Shown: positions 1 through 9,336 of the stretch, piece after piece
Numbering within the stretch: position 1 is the first letter of the stretch
Layout: the number at the start of each line of letters is the position of its first letter
Source: Amycolatopsis sp. cg9
Lineage (GTDB): Bacteria; Actinomycetota; Actinomycetes; Mycobacteriales; Pseudonocardiaceae
Length of the DNA stretch: 64,000 bases
Assembly (NCBI RefSeq): GCF_041346945.1
Contig: NZ_CP166850.1
Location: 5,564,501-5,628,500, forward strand
Direction: 5' to 3'
Notes under the pieces: generated by a model
Told to the model about the DNA's origin: nothing
The model's input: only the letters and a program-made list of their open reading frames with translations
Databases searched by the model: none
Position numbers and translations under genes: made by a program

Positions 1-1013
1 AGCACGTCCGCGTCGGCAAGGAAGCCGACCTCGTCCTGGTCGTCCCGGCCACGGCGAACCTGCTCGCCAAGGCCGCCCACGGCCTCGCGGACGACCTGCT
101 GACGAACACCCTGCTCACCGCCCGGTGCCCGGTCGCCTTCTTCCCGGCGATGCACACGGAGATGTGGGAGCACCCCGCGACCCGCGCCAACGTCGCCCTG
201 CTGCGCTCGCGCGGCACGATCGTCGCCGAGCCCGATTCGGGCCGGTTGACCGGCGCCGACACCGGCAAGGGCCGCCTGGCGAACCCGGCCGAGATCGTCG
301 ACCTCGCCAAGCTGCTGCTGGCCCGCCCGGACGCCCTCCCGCGCGACCTCGAAGGGGTCCGCGTCGTGGTGTCCGCGGGCGGCACGCGCGAGCCCCTCGA
401 CCCGGTCCGCTACCTGGGCAACCGCTCCTCGGGCAAGCAGGGCTACGCGCTGGCCCGCGTCGCCGCCCAGCGCGGCGCCGACGTCACCCTGGTCACCGCG
501 CACACCGTCGCGCTGCCGGACCCGGCGGGCGCGACCGTGCAGCACGTCTCGACCGCCGAGGAGCTGCGGCAGGCCGTGCACGCGGCGTCCCAGTCCGCGG
601 ACGTCGTCGTGATGGCCGCCGCCGTCGCCGACTTCCGGCCGGCGAACCGGGCCGACCACAAGATCAAGAAGTCCGACGACCAGCCGGACCCGGTGATCAC
701 CCTGGACCGCAACGCGGACATCCTGGCCGAACTGGTGCGGAACCGGCGGGCCGGGCAGGTCGTCGTCGGGTTCGCCGCCGAAACCGGGGACGAGCGCGGC
801 AGCGTCCTCGACCACGCCCGCACGAAGCTCAAGCGCAAGGGCGCGGACCTGTTGGTCGTCAACGCCGTCGGGGACGGCAAGGCGTTCGGCACCGAGGACA
901 ACTCGGGCTGGCTCCTAGGGGCCGATTCCACTGAAAAACCCCTACCTCTTGTGCAGAAAGCGGAACTGGCGTCCATGGTGTGGGACGCTGTTGTGAGCTT
1001 CATGAAGCGTTGA
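1..1013 (+). CDS. coaBC: Bifunctional phosphopantothenoylcysteine decarboxylase/phosphopantothenate-cysteine ligase (5'-truncated)
   Basis: The gene starts before the window; the first whole codon is at base 3. The enzyme makes 4'-phosphopantetheine for coenzyme A in the cytosol: the FMN-dependent CoaC part decarboxylates phosphopantothenoylcysteine and the CTP-dependent CoaB part joins cysteine to phosphopantothenate. The end of CoaC is visible, with the PATAN motif near base 48 and PAMHTEMW near base 140-170. CoaB follows from about base 360 with SAGGTREPLDPVRYLGN, then the AAAVADFRP and KIKK segments. It lies just upstream of metK, as in other actinobacteria. The family assignment is firm; only the N-terminal part cannot be judged. 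Confidence 0.95.
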   Translation, partial: HVRVGKEADLVLVVPATANLLAKAAHGLADDLLTNTLLTARCPVAFFPAMHTEMWEHPATRANVALLRSRGTIVAEPDSGRLTGADTGKGRLANPAEIVDLAKLLLARPDALPRDLEGVRVVVSAGGTREPLDPVRYLGNRSSGKQGYALARVAAQRGADVTLVTAHTVALPDPAGATVQHVSTAEELRQAVHAASQSADVVVMAAAVADFRPANRADHKIKKSDDQPDPVITLDRNADILAELVRNRRAGQVVVGFAAETGDERGSVLDHARTKLKRKGADLLVVNAVGDGKAFGTEDNSGWLLGADSTEKPLPLVQKAELASMVWDAVVSFMKR

Positions 1014-1106
1014 CCGTCCCTGGAGCGATAGTCAGTACGCTTGCACTGGTAAGGGGTGCCTAACTTTCCGGGCATCCGACGTCTAGGTGAGGAAGTGACG
1101 GCCACC

Positions 1107-2309
1107 GTGACCGCGTCTAGCAGCAGATTGTTCACCTCGGAGTCGGTGACCGAAGGGCACCCCGACAAGATTTGCGACGCCATCAGCGACTCGATCCTCG
1201 ACGGCCTCCTGTCGAAGGACCCGCGCAGCCGCGTCGCGGTCGAGACCCTGATCACCACCGGCCAGGTGCACGTGGCCGGCGAGGTGACGACCGAGGCCTA
1301 CGCCGACATCCCCACGATCGTCCGCGACGTCATCCTGAAGATCGGCTACGACTCCTCCGCCAAGGGCTTCGACGGCAACTCCTGCGGCGTCAACGTCGCG
1401 ATCGGTTCGCAGTCGCCCGACATCGCGCAGGGCGTCGACACCGCGTACGAGTCGCGGGTCGAGTCCGACGAGGACGAGATCAACCGCCAGGGCGCCGGCG
1501 ACCAGGGCCTGATGTTCGGCTACGCCTGCTCGGACACCCCCGAGCTGATGCCGCTGCCGATCGCGCTGGCCCACCGGCTCTCCAAGCGGCTGACCGCGGT
1601 CCGCAAGGACGGCGTGCTGCCGTACCTGCGCCCGGACGGCAAGACCCAGGTGACCATCGAGTACGCCGGCGACCAGCCGGTCCGCCTCGACACGGTCGTC
1701 GTGTCCTCCCAGCACGCCGACGGCATCGACCTGGAGAAGATGCTCAGCGTCGACGTCAAGGAGCACGTCGTCGGCCCCGAGCTCGAGGGCCTCGGCATCG
1801 ACACCTCCGGCGCGCGCCTGCTGGTCAACCCGACCGGCCGGTTCGTCATCGGCGGCCCGATGGGCGACGCCGGCCTGACCGGGCGCAAGATCATCGTCGA
1901 CACCTACGGCGGCATGGCCCGCCACGGCGGCGGCGCGTTCTCCGGCAAGGACCCGTCCAAGGTCGACCGCTCTGCCGCGTACGCGATGCGCTGGGTGGCC
2001 AAGAACGTCGTCGCCGCGGGCCTGGCCCAGCGGACCGAGGTGCAGGTCGCGTACGCGATCGGCAAGGCGGCCCCGGTCGGCCTGTTCGTCGAGACGTTCG
2101 GTACCGAGACGGTCGACCCGTCGAAGATCCAGCAGGCCATCACCGAGGTCTTCGACCTCCGGCCGGCGGCGATCATCCGCGACCTCGACCTGCTGCGCCC
2201 GATCTACGCCCCGACCGCGGCGTACGGCCACTTCGGCCGGCCCGAGCTGGGCCTCCCCTGGGAGAGCACGGCCCGCGCCGAGGCACTGAAGGCCGCCGCG
2301 GGCGCCTGA
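1107..2309 (+). CDS. metK: S-adenosylmethionine synthetase
   Basis: Makes S-adenosylmethionine from methionine and ATP, the methyl donor of the cell; a cytosolic tetramer in the family. The N-terminal [11 protein letters not shown] motif, [12 protein letters not shown] and the phosphate loop [19 protein letters not shown] are all present, and the 400-aa length fits. The start is uncertain: GTG at 1107 gives the usual short lead into [13 protein letters not shown] and has GGTGAGGA about 13 nt upstream. GTG at 1095 would add TAT-like residues and sits too close to that ribosome site. An open in-frame extension reaches GTG 1056. It follows coaBC by 93 bp and precedes priA, the conserved order. 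Confidence 0.96.
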   Translation: MTASSSRLFTSESVTEGHPDKICDAISDSILDGLLSKDPRSRVAVETLITTGQVHVAGEVTTEAYADIPTIVRDVILKIGYDSSAKGFDGNSCGVNVAIGSQSPDIAQGVDTAYESRVESDEDEINRQGAGDQGLMFGYACSDTPELMPLPIALAHRLSKRLTAVRKDGVLPYLRPDGKTQVTIEYAGDQPVRLDTVVVSSQHADGIDLEKMLSVDVKEHVVGPELEGLGIDTSGARLLVNPTGRFVIGGPMGDAGLTGRKIIVDTYGGMARHGGGAFSGKDPSKVDRSAAYAMRWVAKNVVAAGLAQRTEVQVAYAIGKAAPVGLFVETFGTETVDPSKIQQAITEVFDLRPAAIIRDLDLLRPIYAPTAAYGHFGRPELGLPWESTARAEALKAAAGA

Positions 2310-2320
2310 CGCGTTCGTCA

Positions 2321-2365
2321 TGAAGGGCACCCTCATGGTCTTTACGGCCATGAGGGTGCCCTTCA
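2321..2365. terminator. Perfect 18-bp inverted repeat between metK and priA
   Basis: TGAAGGGCACCCTCATGG at 2321-2338 is exactly repeated in inverse at 2348-2365, with the 9-nt loop TCTTTACGG. It lies 11 nt after the metK stop, so it probably ends metK transcription, although there is no long U tract. It shares the TGAAGG...CACC core with palindromes near 11.25 and 58.1 kb. Confidence 0.7.
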
Positions 2366-2413
2366 CGGCGTTCGGCGTCGGGGCTGTCGGAGGGGTCTGG
2401 TAGAGATCACGGC

Positions 2414-4510
2414 GTGAGTAGTCCCGAGCCCGCCGCTCTCTGGGATCTTCCGGAGAAGCCGCCTTCGCCGAAGGCGGCGCCCTCGCGCGCCCGGAAACCG
2501 CCGAAGCCGGGCCAGAAGGCCAAGGGCGCCCAGTCGCCCGCGCCGGAGAAGCCGGTCGCGCGGATCGTCGTCGACATCCCCCTGGCGCACCTGGACCGCA
2601 CCTTCGACTACCTCGTGCCCGAGAAGCTGCACGAGACGGCCGTGCCGGGCTGCCGCGTCCGCGTCCGGTTCGCCGGCCAGCTCGTCGACGGCTACCTGGT
2701 CGAGCGCGGCGAGTCCAGCGAGTACGACCGGAAGCTGGCGTTCCTGGACCGCGTGACGTCGGCCGAGCCGGTGCTGCCGCCGCCGTTGCACGCGCTGTGC
2801 CGGGCGGTGGCCGACCGCTACGGCGGCACGCTGTCGGACGTCCTGCGCCTGGCGATCCCGCCCCGCCACGCGAAGGCCGAAGGCGAGCCGCCGCTCGCCC
2901 CCTCAGCCCCGCCGGACGCGCCGGACACCGAAGCCTGGGCGCGCTACCAGCGCGGTCCGGCGTTCCTGGAAGCCCTCGCCGAGGGGAAGCCCGCGAACGC
3001 CGTCTGGCAGGCCCTGCCGGGCGAGGACTGGCCGCGCCGGCTGGCCGAGGCGGCCGGTACGGTCGCGGCCGCGGGCCGCGGCGCGGTGCTGGTCGTGCCG
3101 GACCACCGCGACCTGACCCGCGTGCACGACGCGTGCGCCGCGCTGCTGGGCGAAGAAGCCGTGGTGGCGCTGATCGCCGGGCTCGGGCCCGCGGAGCGCT
3201 ACCGGCGCTGGCTGGCGGTGCTGCGCGGCGCGGTGCGGGTGGTGGTCGGCACGCGCGCGGCGATGTTCGCGCCGGTCCACGACCCCGGCCTGTTCGTCGT
3301 CTGGGACGACGGCGACGACCTGCACCTCGACCAGCACGCGCCGTACCCGCACGTCCGGGACGTGCTGATGGACCGCGCGCACACGACGAAGTCGTCCCTG
3401 CTGGTCGGCGGCTTCGCCCGCACGGCCGAGGCCCAGCTGCTGGTCGAGTCCGGCTGGGCCGCGCCGGTCCTGGCCGACCGCGCGACGCTGCGCTCGGCCG
3501 CCCCGCGCGTCACCCCGGTCGGCGAGGACTTCGACGTCGCCCGCGACGAGGCCGCCCGCGTGGCGCGCCTCCCGGCGGTGGCGTTCGAGGCCGCGCGCCA
3601 GGCGTTCGCGGCGGGCCACCCGGCGCTGGTCCAGGTCCCGCGCCGGGGGTACGTCCCGGGCCTGGCCTGCGGCAACTGCCGCACCCCCGCCCACTGCCGC
3701 CGCTGCGCGGGCCCGCTGTCGTTGCCGGGCGGCTCGATCGACGGCCGCCCGAAACCCCCGGCGTGCAGCTGGTGCGGTGTCCCGGAAACGGCGTTCCGCT
3801 GCACGGCGTGCGGTTCGGTGCGGTTGCGCGCGGTGGTCGTCGGCGCCAAGCGCACGGCGGAGGAGCTCGGCCGCGCGTTCCCGGGCATCCCGGTCCGCAC
3901 CTCCGGGGCGGCGGAGGTCCTGACCACGGTCCCGGCCAAGCCGGCCCTGGTCGTCTGCACCCCGGGCGCGGAACCGGTGGCCGAGGACGGCTACGGCGCG
4001 GCGCTGCTCCTGGACGGCTGGGCGTTGCTCGGCCGCCAGGATCTGCGAGCGGCGGAGGAAACCCTGCGCCGCTGGATGGCCGCGGCCGCCCTGGTCCGGC
4101 CGTCCTCCGAGGGCGGCCGGGTCATCGTCGGCGCGGAGGCCGGCCTCCCGGTGGTCCAGGCCCTGGTCCGCTGGGACCCGGCCTGGCACGCGAGCCAGGA
4201 GCTGGCCGAGCGCCGCGAGCTGGGCTTCCCGCCCTCGATGCGGATGGCGAGCGTGGAGGGCACCCCGGACGCGGTCGCGGGCTTCCTGGACGACCTGCCG
4301 CTGCCGGAGTCCGGTGAGGTGCTGGGCCCGGTCCCGCTGGGCGAGGTCGACGAAGAGGGCAACGCGGAGCGGGAGCGGGCACTGGTCCGGGTGTCCCGCG
4401 CGGACGGCAAGGCGTTGTCGGCATCGATCCACGCGGCCGCGGCCCGGCGGGACGCGAAGAAGGCGACGGAACCGATCCGCATCCAGGTGGACCCGCTGAA
4501 GCTCATCTGA
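2414..4510 (+). CDS. priA: Primosomal protein PriA, actinobacterial type without helicase motifs
   Basis: PriA recognises stalled or repaired forks and reloads the replisome. The N-terminal 3'-DNA-binding domain (ARIVVDIPLAHLDRTFDYLVP, about residues 48-68) is clear. Eight cysteines in CGNC, CRRC, CSWC and CTAC pairs (about residues 420-472) form the zinc-binding part. The Walker A loop of E. coli PriA is absent: the corresponding stretch reads LPGEDWPRRL. The DEAH box is replaced by VVWDDGDDLHLDQ. The protein therefore probably lacks ATPase and helicase activity, as known for other actinobacterial PriA proteins. Start GTG 2414 lies 7 nt after a TAGAGA hexamer, so the transcript may be leaderless. 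Length 698 aa. Confidence 0.93.
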   Translation: MSSPEPAALWDLPEKPPSPKAAPSRARKPPKPGQKAKGAQSPAPEKPVARIVVDIPLAHLDRTFDYLVPEKLHETAVPGCRVRVRFAGQLVDGYLVERGESSEYDRKLAFLDRVTSAEPVLPPPLHALCRAVADRYGGTLSDVLRLAIPPRHAKAEGEPPLAPSAPPDAPDTEAWARYQRGPAFLEALAEGKPANAVWQALPGEDWPRRLAEAAGTVAAAGRGAVLVVPDHRDLTRVHDACAALLGEEAVVALIAGLGPAERYRRWLAVLRGAVRVVVGTRAAMFAPVHDPGLFVVWDDGDDLHLDQHAPYPHVRDVLMDRAHTTKSSLLVGGFARTAEAQLLVESGWAAPVLADRATLRSAAPRVTPVGEDFDVARDEAARVARLPAVAFEAARQAFAAGHPALVQVPRRGYVPGLACGNCRTPAHCRRCAGPLSLPGGSIDGRPKPPACSWCGVPETAFRCTACGSVRLRAVVVGAKRTAEELGRAFPGIPVRTSGAAEVLTTVPAKPALVVCTPGAEPVAEDGYGAALLLDGWALLGRQDLRAAEETLRRWMAAAALVRPSSEGGRVIVGAEAGLPVVQALVRWDPAWHASQELAERRELGFPPSMRMASVEGTPDAVAGFLDDLPLPESGEVLGPVPLGEVDEEGNAERERALVRVSRADGKALSASIHAAAARRDAKKATEPIRIQVDPLKLI

Positions 4511-4517
4511 CGGGCCG

Positions 4518-5396
4518 TCAGCCGTCCTGCCCGGCCGGCTCTTCGGGGATCGTGTCGAGGATGCCGGCGGCGATCTCCCGGGCCGCGCGCTTCAGTTCGG
4601 TGCTCGCGCCGCGGAAGAGGTCCTGGGCCGGTTCCGCGGGCCAGCCGGGCGGCAGCAGGTCGCGGGGGAGCCGGGGGTCGGTGCGGATCGTCTGCAGCCA
4701 GTCGGCTTCCAGCCGGAGGTGGCGGGCCAGGCTGTCCGGGGCCTGCGCCGCCGCTTCGCCGGTTTCGTTCCAGCGGCCCAGGAAACCGCGGTAGTGGCTC
4801 GCGATGCGCTCGAGGTCCCACGCCTCCTGCACGAGCTCGGCGACCTCCGTCGGCGGCAGGGCGCGGGCCTGGAACACCTTGACGTGGCCGTCGGTGCCCA
4901 GGCCGTCCAGCAACGGCGTCGTGTCCACTGTGGAGGGTGCGATCCACAGGCCGCTCTGGAGGCTGCCGAACCCGGCCCACAGCAGGCGTGAGCGCAGCAC
5001 GTGGCGCTGGCGCTGCCACGACTCCGGCATCGAAAAGCCGAGCAGGGTCCAGGTGCCGTCCCAGTGGTGGTTCACCGCGCCGAGGTGCCAGATGCGGTGC
5101 GCGCCGTCGAGCAGGATCGCCCGCGACCGCTCGGTCAGTCCGATGTAGACGTTGCGGCCGCGGCGGGTGCGCCGCAGCAGGTCGCGCCGGGCCATCCGGC
5201 TCAGCGTCGAACGGGCCGCGTGCTCGGAGACGCCGGCCCGGCCCAGTACCTCGAGCACGCTCGCCGTGGCCACCTGGACGTCGTGGCCGAGGACGTGCGC
5301 GCCGAGGAACGCGAGCAGCAGGGCCTGCGGGCGCGGTGCCCCGCCGGGGGAGAGGTCGTCGCCCTCCTCGGTCGCGTGCTCGGCCACGGTGGTCAC
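4518..5396 (-). CDS. PaaX family transcriptional regulator
   Basis: A 292-aa regulator of the PaaX type, a GntR-like winged-helix family whose founding member represses phenylacetate degradation when phenylacetyl-CoA is absent. The N-terminal winged helix runs over about residues 20-90 (SEHAARSTLSRMARRDLLRRTRRG). The middle and C-terminal domains carry the WTLLGFSMPESWQRQRHVLRSRLLWAGFG-type core. GTG 5396 is chosen because upstream codons look like intergenic sequence; GTG 5387 is an alternative. It is convergent with priA (7-bp gap) and divergent from the transporter at 5525, which is its likely target. The true inducer cannot be read from the sequence, and no phenylacetate genes are nearby. 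Confidence 0.85.
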   Translation of the reverse strand: MTTVAEHATEEGDDLSPGGAPRPQALLLAFLGAHVLGHDVQVATASVLEVLGRAGVSEHAARSTLSRMARRDLLRRTRRGRNVYIGLTERSRAILLDGAHRIWHLGAVNHHWDGTWTLLGFSMPESWQRQRHVLRSRLLWAGFGSLQSGLWIAPSTVDTTPLLDGLGTDGHVKVFQARALPPTEVAELVQEAWDLERIASHYRGFLGRWNETGEAAAQAPDSLARHLRLEADWLQTIRTDPRLPRDLLPPGWPAEPAQDLFRGASTELKRAAREIAAGILDTIPEEPAGQDG

Positions 5397-5433
5397 CGAG
5401 CCAGCATAAGCGAGTCGATGTTGGGCACAGTAT

Positions 5434-5445
5434 TGACCGCGGTCA
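5434..5445. promoter_or_regulatory. Candidate operator in the PaaX-like/transporter divergent region
   Basis: TGACCGCGGTCA is a perfect 12-bp palindrome placed midway between the divergent starts at 5396 and 5525. That position suits a site by which the regulator controls itself and the transporter. Binding is inferred from symmetry and position only. Confidence 0.4.
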
Positions 5446-5524
5446 TCGATGTGCTTAATGTTTGCGCCGGATGTGGCGCAGGCCACGTCCGCATCCGGCG
5501 GTCGGCGACGAGGCGGGACACGCG

Positions 5525-6853
5525 ATGACGGACACCCACGGCCCCCACCATTCGCCCGTGCAGCTGCGCAGGGCGGTGCTGTCCAGCTACCTGGGCAGCG
5601 TGATCGAGTACTACGACTTCCTGCTCTACGCCACGGCGTCGGCCGTGGTGTTCTCCAAGGTCTTCTTCTCCGGCTTGGACCCGGTGGTCGGCACGATCGC
5701 GAGCCTGGGCACCTTCACCACCGGCTACCTGGCCCGCCCGCTCGGCGGGATCGTGTTCGGGCACTTCGGGGACCTGCTCGGCCGCAAGCGGATGCTCGTG
5801 ATCACCATGACGATGATGGGCATCGCGAGCACGCTGATCGGCGTGCTGCCCACCTACGCCCAGGCCGGCGCGCTGGCGCCGATCCTGCTGGTCGTGCTGC
5901 GCGTGCTGCAGGGCATCGCGGTCGGCGGGGAGTGGGGCGGCGCGGTCCTGATGTCGGCCGAGCACGCCACCACCCGCCGCGGCCTGTGGGCGAGCTTCAC
6001 CAACGCCGGCGCCCCCAGCGGCATGGTCGTCTCCACGCTGATGCTCACGCTCATGGCCGCGGTGACGACCGACGCGCAGTTCCTGGCGTGGGGCTGGCGG
6101 ATCCCGTTCCTGCTCAGCGTGGTGCTGCTCGCCATCGGCCTGTTCGTGCGGCTGAAGGTGACCGAGACACCGGTCTTCGCGGCGGCGACCCGCCCGTCGC
6201 GCGCCCCGCTGGTGGAGGTGCTGCGGCGGCACCCGAGGAACCTGCTGCTGGCGGTGGGCGTCGGCTTCGGCGCGTTCGTCGCGCAGGGCACGCTCACGAC
6301 CTACGTGCTCGCCTACGCGGTCGGCCAGGGCTTCTCGCGCCAGACCGTGCTCAACGCGATCACCGTGTCGTCGGTGGGCGCGGTGTTCGGGATCATCGGG
6401 TTCTCGGCGTTGTCGGACCGGATCGGGCGCCGCCCGGTGGTCGTCGGCGGCGCGGTGGCCACGGCGATCGTCGGGTTCCTGTTGTTCCCGATGGTCGACA
6501 GCCGCTCGGCGGGGCTGCTGGTCCTGGCACTCGTGCTCGGGCAGTCGATCGCGCACCCGGCGATGTACGGGCCGCTGGCCGCGCTGTGCACCGAACTGTT
6601 CGGCACCCGCGCCCGCTACACCGGCGCGTCGCTGGGCTACCAGGTGGCCGGGCTCGGCGCCGGCGTCGCCCCGGTCGTGTTCGCGAGCATCGCCGGCGCC
6701 GGCACCCTGCTCATCTCCGTGGTGATCGCCGCGTGCTGCCTGGTCACCGTGCTCAGCGTGCTCGCGCTGGCCGAAAGCCACCGCACCGACCTGACCGACG
6801 ACCCGGACGGCGTGGTGGCGCCCGCGCCGGAGGGGATCCGCGGGACCACGTGA
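5525..6853 (+). CDS. MFS transporter, metabolite:H+ symporter (MHS) family
   Basis: A 442-aa integral membrane protein with about 12 predicted hydrophobic helices. It resembles the MHS group (shikimate, proline/betaine and dicarboxylate symporters). The N-terminus has SYLGSVIEYYDFLLYATA, typical of the group, followed by the loop 2-3 signature FGHFGDLLGRKR and a repeat version SDRIGRRP in the second half. ATG 5525 is chosen over upstream in-frame codons because homology begins soon after it. The substrate is unknown; an aromatic or organic acid would fit the divergent PaaX-like regulator, which is inference. Confidence 0.88.
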   Translation: MTDTHGPHHSPVQLRRAVLSSYLGSVIEYYDFLLYATASAVVFSKVFFSGLDPVVGTIASLGTFTTGYLARPLGGIVFGHFGDLLGRKRMLVITMTMMGIASTLIGVLPTYAQAGALAPILLVVLRVLQGIAVGGEWGGAVLMSAEHATTRRGLWASFTNAGAPSGMVVSTLMLTLMAAVTTDAQFLAWGWRIPFLLSVVLLAIGLFVRLKVTETPVFAAATRPSRAPLVEVLRRHPRNLLLAVGVGFGAFVAQGTLTTYVLAYAVGQGFSRQTVLNAITVSSVGAVFGIIGFSALSDRIGRRPVVVGGAVATAIVGFLLFPMVDSRSAGLLVLALVLGQSIAHPAMYGPLAALCTELFGTRARYTGASLGYQVAGLGAGVAPVVFASIAGAGTLLISVVIAACCLVTVLSVLALAESHRTDLTDDPDGVVAPAPEGIRGTT

Positions 6854-6899
6854 GCCGGGAGCGCGGGAAAAGGAGCCCGCGCCGTGCTCAGCGGCTCAC
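6850..6899. terminator. Bidirectional terminator-like cruciform
   Basis: Outer arms GTGAGCCG (6850-6857) and CGGCTCAC (6892-6899) enclose a second stem, GCGCGGG (6861-6867) with CCCGCGC (6876-6882). It overlaps the stop codons of the two convergent genes, so it could end transcription from both sides. Confidence 0.55.
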
Positions 6900-8237
6900 C
6901 ACCGTGCCCGGCAACGACTCCAGCGCCGCTCGCGGGGATTCCGCCTGCCGCGGCGGGATTCCCGCGGCCGGGCCACCCGCCGCCGCTGTCGTCAACGCGA
7001 TCACCTGGGCCGCGATCGCCTGGCGGCGGGACTCGAACGCCGGGTCCGTCAGCGCTGCCGGGTCGGCCGGCTGGCCCAGCACCGGCGTGTGCAGGTGCCC
7101 GCCCGCCACCGACGTCAGGCCCAGTCCCAGCCGGAGCCGGTTCGCCCGGAACATGGACTCGTTCGACAGGTAGTTCCCGCCGCCGCCCGAAGCCGCGATT
7201 TCGCCGGGGGCCGGGGCGTCCGAACGGCACACCGGCGTCCCGGTGCCCCGCTGGGAAGAGTCCGGCCACACGCAGAACGCCTGGTTGAAGTTCACCGGGT
7301 ACGCGCCCGGCACCGCGAGCATCCGCGAGTACGGCAGCGTCGTCTCGATGAACTGGACGGCCGGCTGCGGCCAGCCCGCGGCGGGCGGGATCCCGCCGGT
7401 CACCGAAGCGTTGTCGTTGTCCGGGAAGCCGCCGCGCCAGGCGCCCGCCCAGCGTTCGACGTCGAAGCGGCCCGGGCGGCCCTGGCTGATCGTCAGCACG
7501 ACATCAGGCCGCCGCGCGCGATCACGCAGCGCCGAGCCGTACGCCGCTTCGACGATGCCGTCGTCGAAGTAGCCCCACACCACCGGGAAACTCACCGCTC
7601 GGACCACCGCGGGGCCCGCCGGGGTGTCGAGGACGCGGCCGTCGAGCTGCAGCGCCGATGCCCCCGCCGGGTTCGAAATCGAGAGGCCGCGGCCGTCCAG
7701 CTGGAACGGGTCGAAGCCGCTCACCATGACCCGCCGCGTTTTGCCGAGCGGGAAGCGGACGTCGTCGAGGCCGCGGGAGCCGCGGTCGAACGCCGTGAGC
7801 AAGGCCGCGCGGTCGGGCAGTCCGAACGCCGGCCGCCACTGCCGGATCGCGCTGCTCAGCTGCAGCCTCGCCCAGTACAGCGGCCGGTCGTCGAAGCGGT
7901 CGAGCGTGCCCAGGCCGGGGCGGCGGCCCTGCGCGCGGTCGACGGCCGTCCGCCACAGCCGGTCGCCCGCCTGCGTGACCAGGCGCTCGGCCCGGCGCGG
8001 GGTGCGCGCCGCGCAGAGATCGTGCTTCACCTCGGCGACGAGCGGGTCGAGCCCGGCCAGCCGGACGAGTTCGGGACCGGCCGCGGGGCCGCCCGCCGGC
8101 AGGGTCGCGGTCAGGCGTTGTTCTTCCACGGTCAGCGTCGCGGCCGGGTCGAAGCAGCCGGGCGCGGCCACCGCCGTGCCGGGGAGCGCGAAGAGCGGGA
8201 CGGTGGCGAGCAGGGGGAGCAGGGCGGTCAGGCGCAC
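6888..8237 (-). CDS. Secreted pyroglutamyl-peptidase-I-like protein with Ser at the nucleophile position
   Basis: A 449-aa protein with an N-terminal signal peptide (LPLLATVPLFALPGTAVAA). After an unfamiliar helical region (about residues 27-165), the remainder follows peptidase family C15. VMVSGFDPF (171-178) matches the family start VLVTGFEPF. VERWA (260-264) followed by PDN matches the catalytic-Glu segment, and TTLPYSRM matches STLP. GNYLSN (354-359) matches GTYVCN, and GGHLHTP (379-385) matches the catalytic-His segment. The family cysteine is therefore Ser358, while Glu261 and His383 are kept. C15 enzymes cut N-terminal pyroglutamate and are usually cytosolic and about 215 aa. This one may be a serine variant or an inactive binding protein. 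Confidence 0.65.
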   Translation of the reverse strand: MRLTALLPLLATVPLFALPGTAVAAPGCFDPAATLTVEEQRLTATLPAGGPAAGPELVRLAGLDPLVAEVKHDLCAARTPRRAERLVTQAGDRLWRTAVDRAQGRRPGLGTLDRFDDRPLYWARLQLSSAIRQWRPAFGLPDRAALLTAFDRGSRGLDDVRFPLGKTRRVMVSGFDPFQLDGRGLSISNPAGASALQLDGRVLDTPAGPAVVRAVSFPVVWGYFDDGIVEAAYGSALRDRARRPDVVLTISQGRPGRFDVERWAGAWRGGFPDNDNASVTGGIPPAAGWPQPAVQFIETTLPYSRMLAVPGAYPVNFNQAFCVWPDSSQRGTGTPVCRSDAPAPGEIAASGGGGNYLSNESMFRANRLRLGLGLTSVAGGHLHTPVLGQPADPAALTDPAFESRRQAIAAQVIALTTAAAGGPAAGIPPRQAESPRAALESLPGTVVSR

Positions 8238-8316
8238 GGGTTTCCCTCCACGGCGTGGGTGACGCGGTCGAGTCTTCCGCCGACCGCGCCACCCGCGTAA
8301 CCCGCGTAAGTCGGGA

Positions 8317-9132
8317 TCAGCCGGTCGCGAGCACCTTCAGGCGCGAGATGTCCGCGCTGAACGTGTCCTGGTCGATCGGCGAGGAGCTGTACTGCCAGAA
8401 CGTGTAGAAGCCCCAGTTGTACGGCAGCGTGCCCGCCGAAGACGCGTACCGCGCCACCCACAACGGGTTCGTCGAGCTGAAGTCGCCCGTGTTGCCGGTG
8501 CACTGGCTCCACCAGCTCGTCGCCGTGTAGATCACCGGCCAGCGGGTCGTCTTCGCGTGGTATTCGTCGCTGAACGCCTTGATCCACGCCACCATCTGCG
8601 CCGGCGTCTTGCCGTAGCAGGCGTTGTTCGGGCCCCACTCGATGTCGAGCGTGCCGGGGAGCGTCTTGCCGTCCTTCGACCAGCCGCCGCCGTGGGCGAC
8701 GAAGTAGTCGGCCTGGGCCGCGCCGCCGGCACCGTCCGGGCGGCCGTAGTGGTAGGCCCCGCGGATCATGCCGACGTTGTACGAGCCCGTGTACTGCTGG
8801 CTGAAGTACGCGTTCTGGTAGCTGGTGCCCTCGGTCGCCTTGACGTAGGCGAACTTCTTGCCCGCGCTCCAGTACGACGCCCAGTTCACGTTGCCCTGGT
8901 AAGCGCTTACATCGATGCCGGGGACGCTCGCGTCCACCGACGCCGGCGCCAGGCCGGCCGGTGGCACGCCGTCGTGGGCGCGGATCGCCGCCCCCATTTC
9001 GTGGTTGCCGGTGGCGTCTTGCTGGGGGAGCGGCGGCGAGGCTTCGGCGCCGGGGGCGGTCGCGACCAGCAGGGAGGCCGAGACCGCGAGTGCGGCGCCG
9101 AGCAGGCGGCGCCACCGTCGTGGTGCGTTCAT
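8317..9132 (-). CDS. Secreted GH25 lysozyme (N,O-diacetylmuramidase)
   Basis: A 271-aa exported muramidase that hydrolyses the MurNAc-GlcNAc bond of peptidoglycan. The signal peptide ends near residue 32 (ASLLVATAPGAEA). The GH25 barrel starts at GIDVSAYQGNVNW and includes FAYVKATEG, GAYHYGRP and the catalytic LDIEW (DxE) segment. It ends with FWQYSS...DQDTF. ATG 9132 is supported by GGAAGGAA 8 nt upstream. It may act in wall turnover or against competitors. No wall-binding repeat is fused to it. Confidence 0.93.
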   Translation of the reverse strand: MNAPRRWRRLLGAALAVSASLLVATAPGAEASPPLPQQDATGNHEMGAAIRAHDGVPPAGLAPASVDASVPGIDVSAYQGNVNWASYWSAGKKFAYVKATEGTSYQNAYFSQQYTGSYNVGMIRGAYHYGRPDGAGGAAQADYFVAHGGGWSKDGKTLPGTLDIEWGPNNACYGKTPAQMVAWIKAFSDEYHAKTTRWPVIYTATSWWSQCTGNTGDFSSTNPLWVARYASSAGTLPYNWGFYTFWQYSSSPIDQDTFSADISRLKVLATG

Positions 9133-9336
9133 CTTGAGTTGTTCCTTCCGATTGCCCTCGCGGTGCGCGGTGTGCAGGCCGCGCCGCACGATTCTGTTAC
9201 AGGGAGACCGGTAACGTCACTGCTCCATGTGATTTAATTTCCGGAACCCCTGAACTGTGTGAAAAGCTGACGAAACGGGTGTATCGGCCCTGTTGGCGTC
9301 TTGTTACGGGGGAAGCCAAGAGGCAGACTCGCCCGC

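Noticed and set aside
1014..1106. SAM riboswitch before metK
   Set aside because: The gap is 93 bp and no SAM-I, SAM-II or SAM-IV core could be recognised by eye.
4518..5396. Assignment of the PaaX-like regulator to phenylacetate degradation
   Set aside because: No paa catabolic gene is in the window, so only the family name is given.
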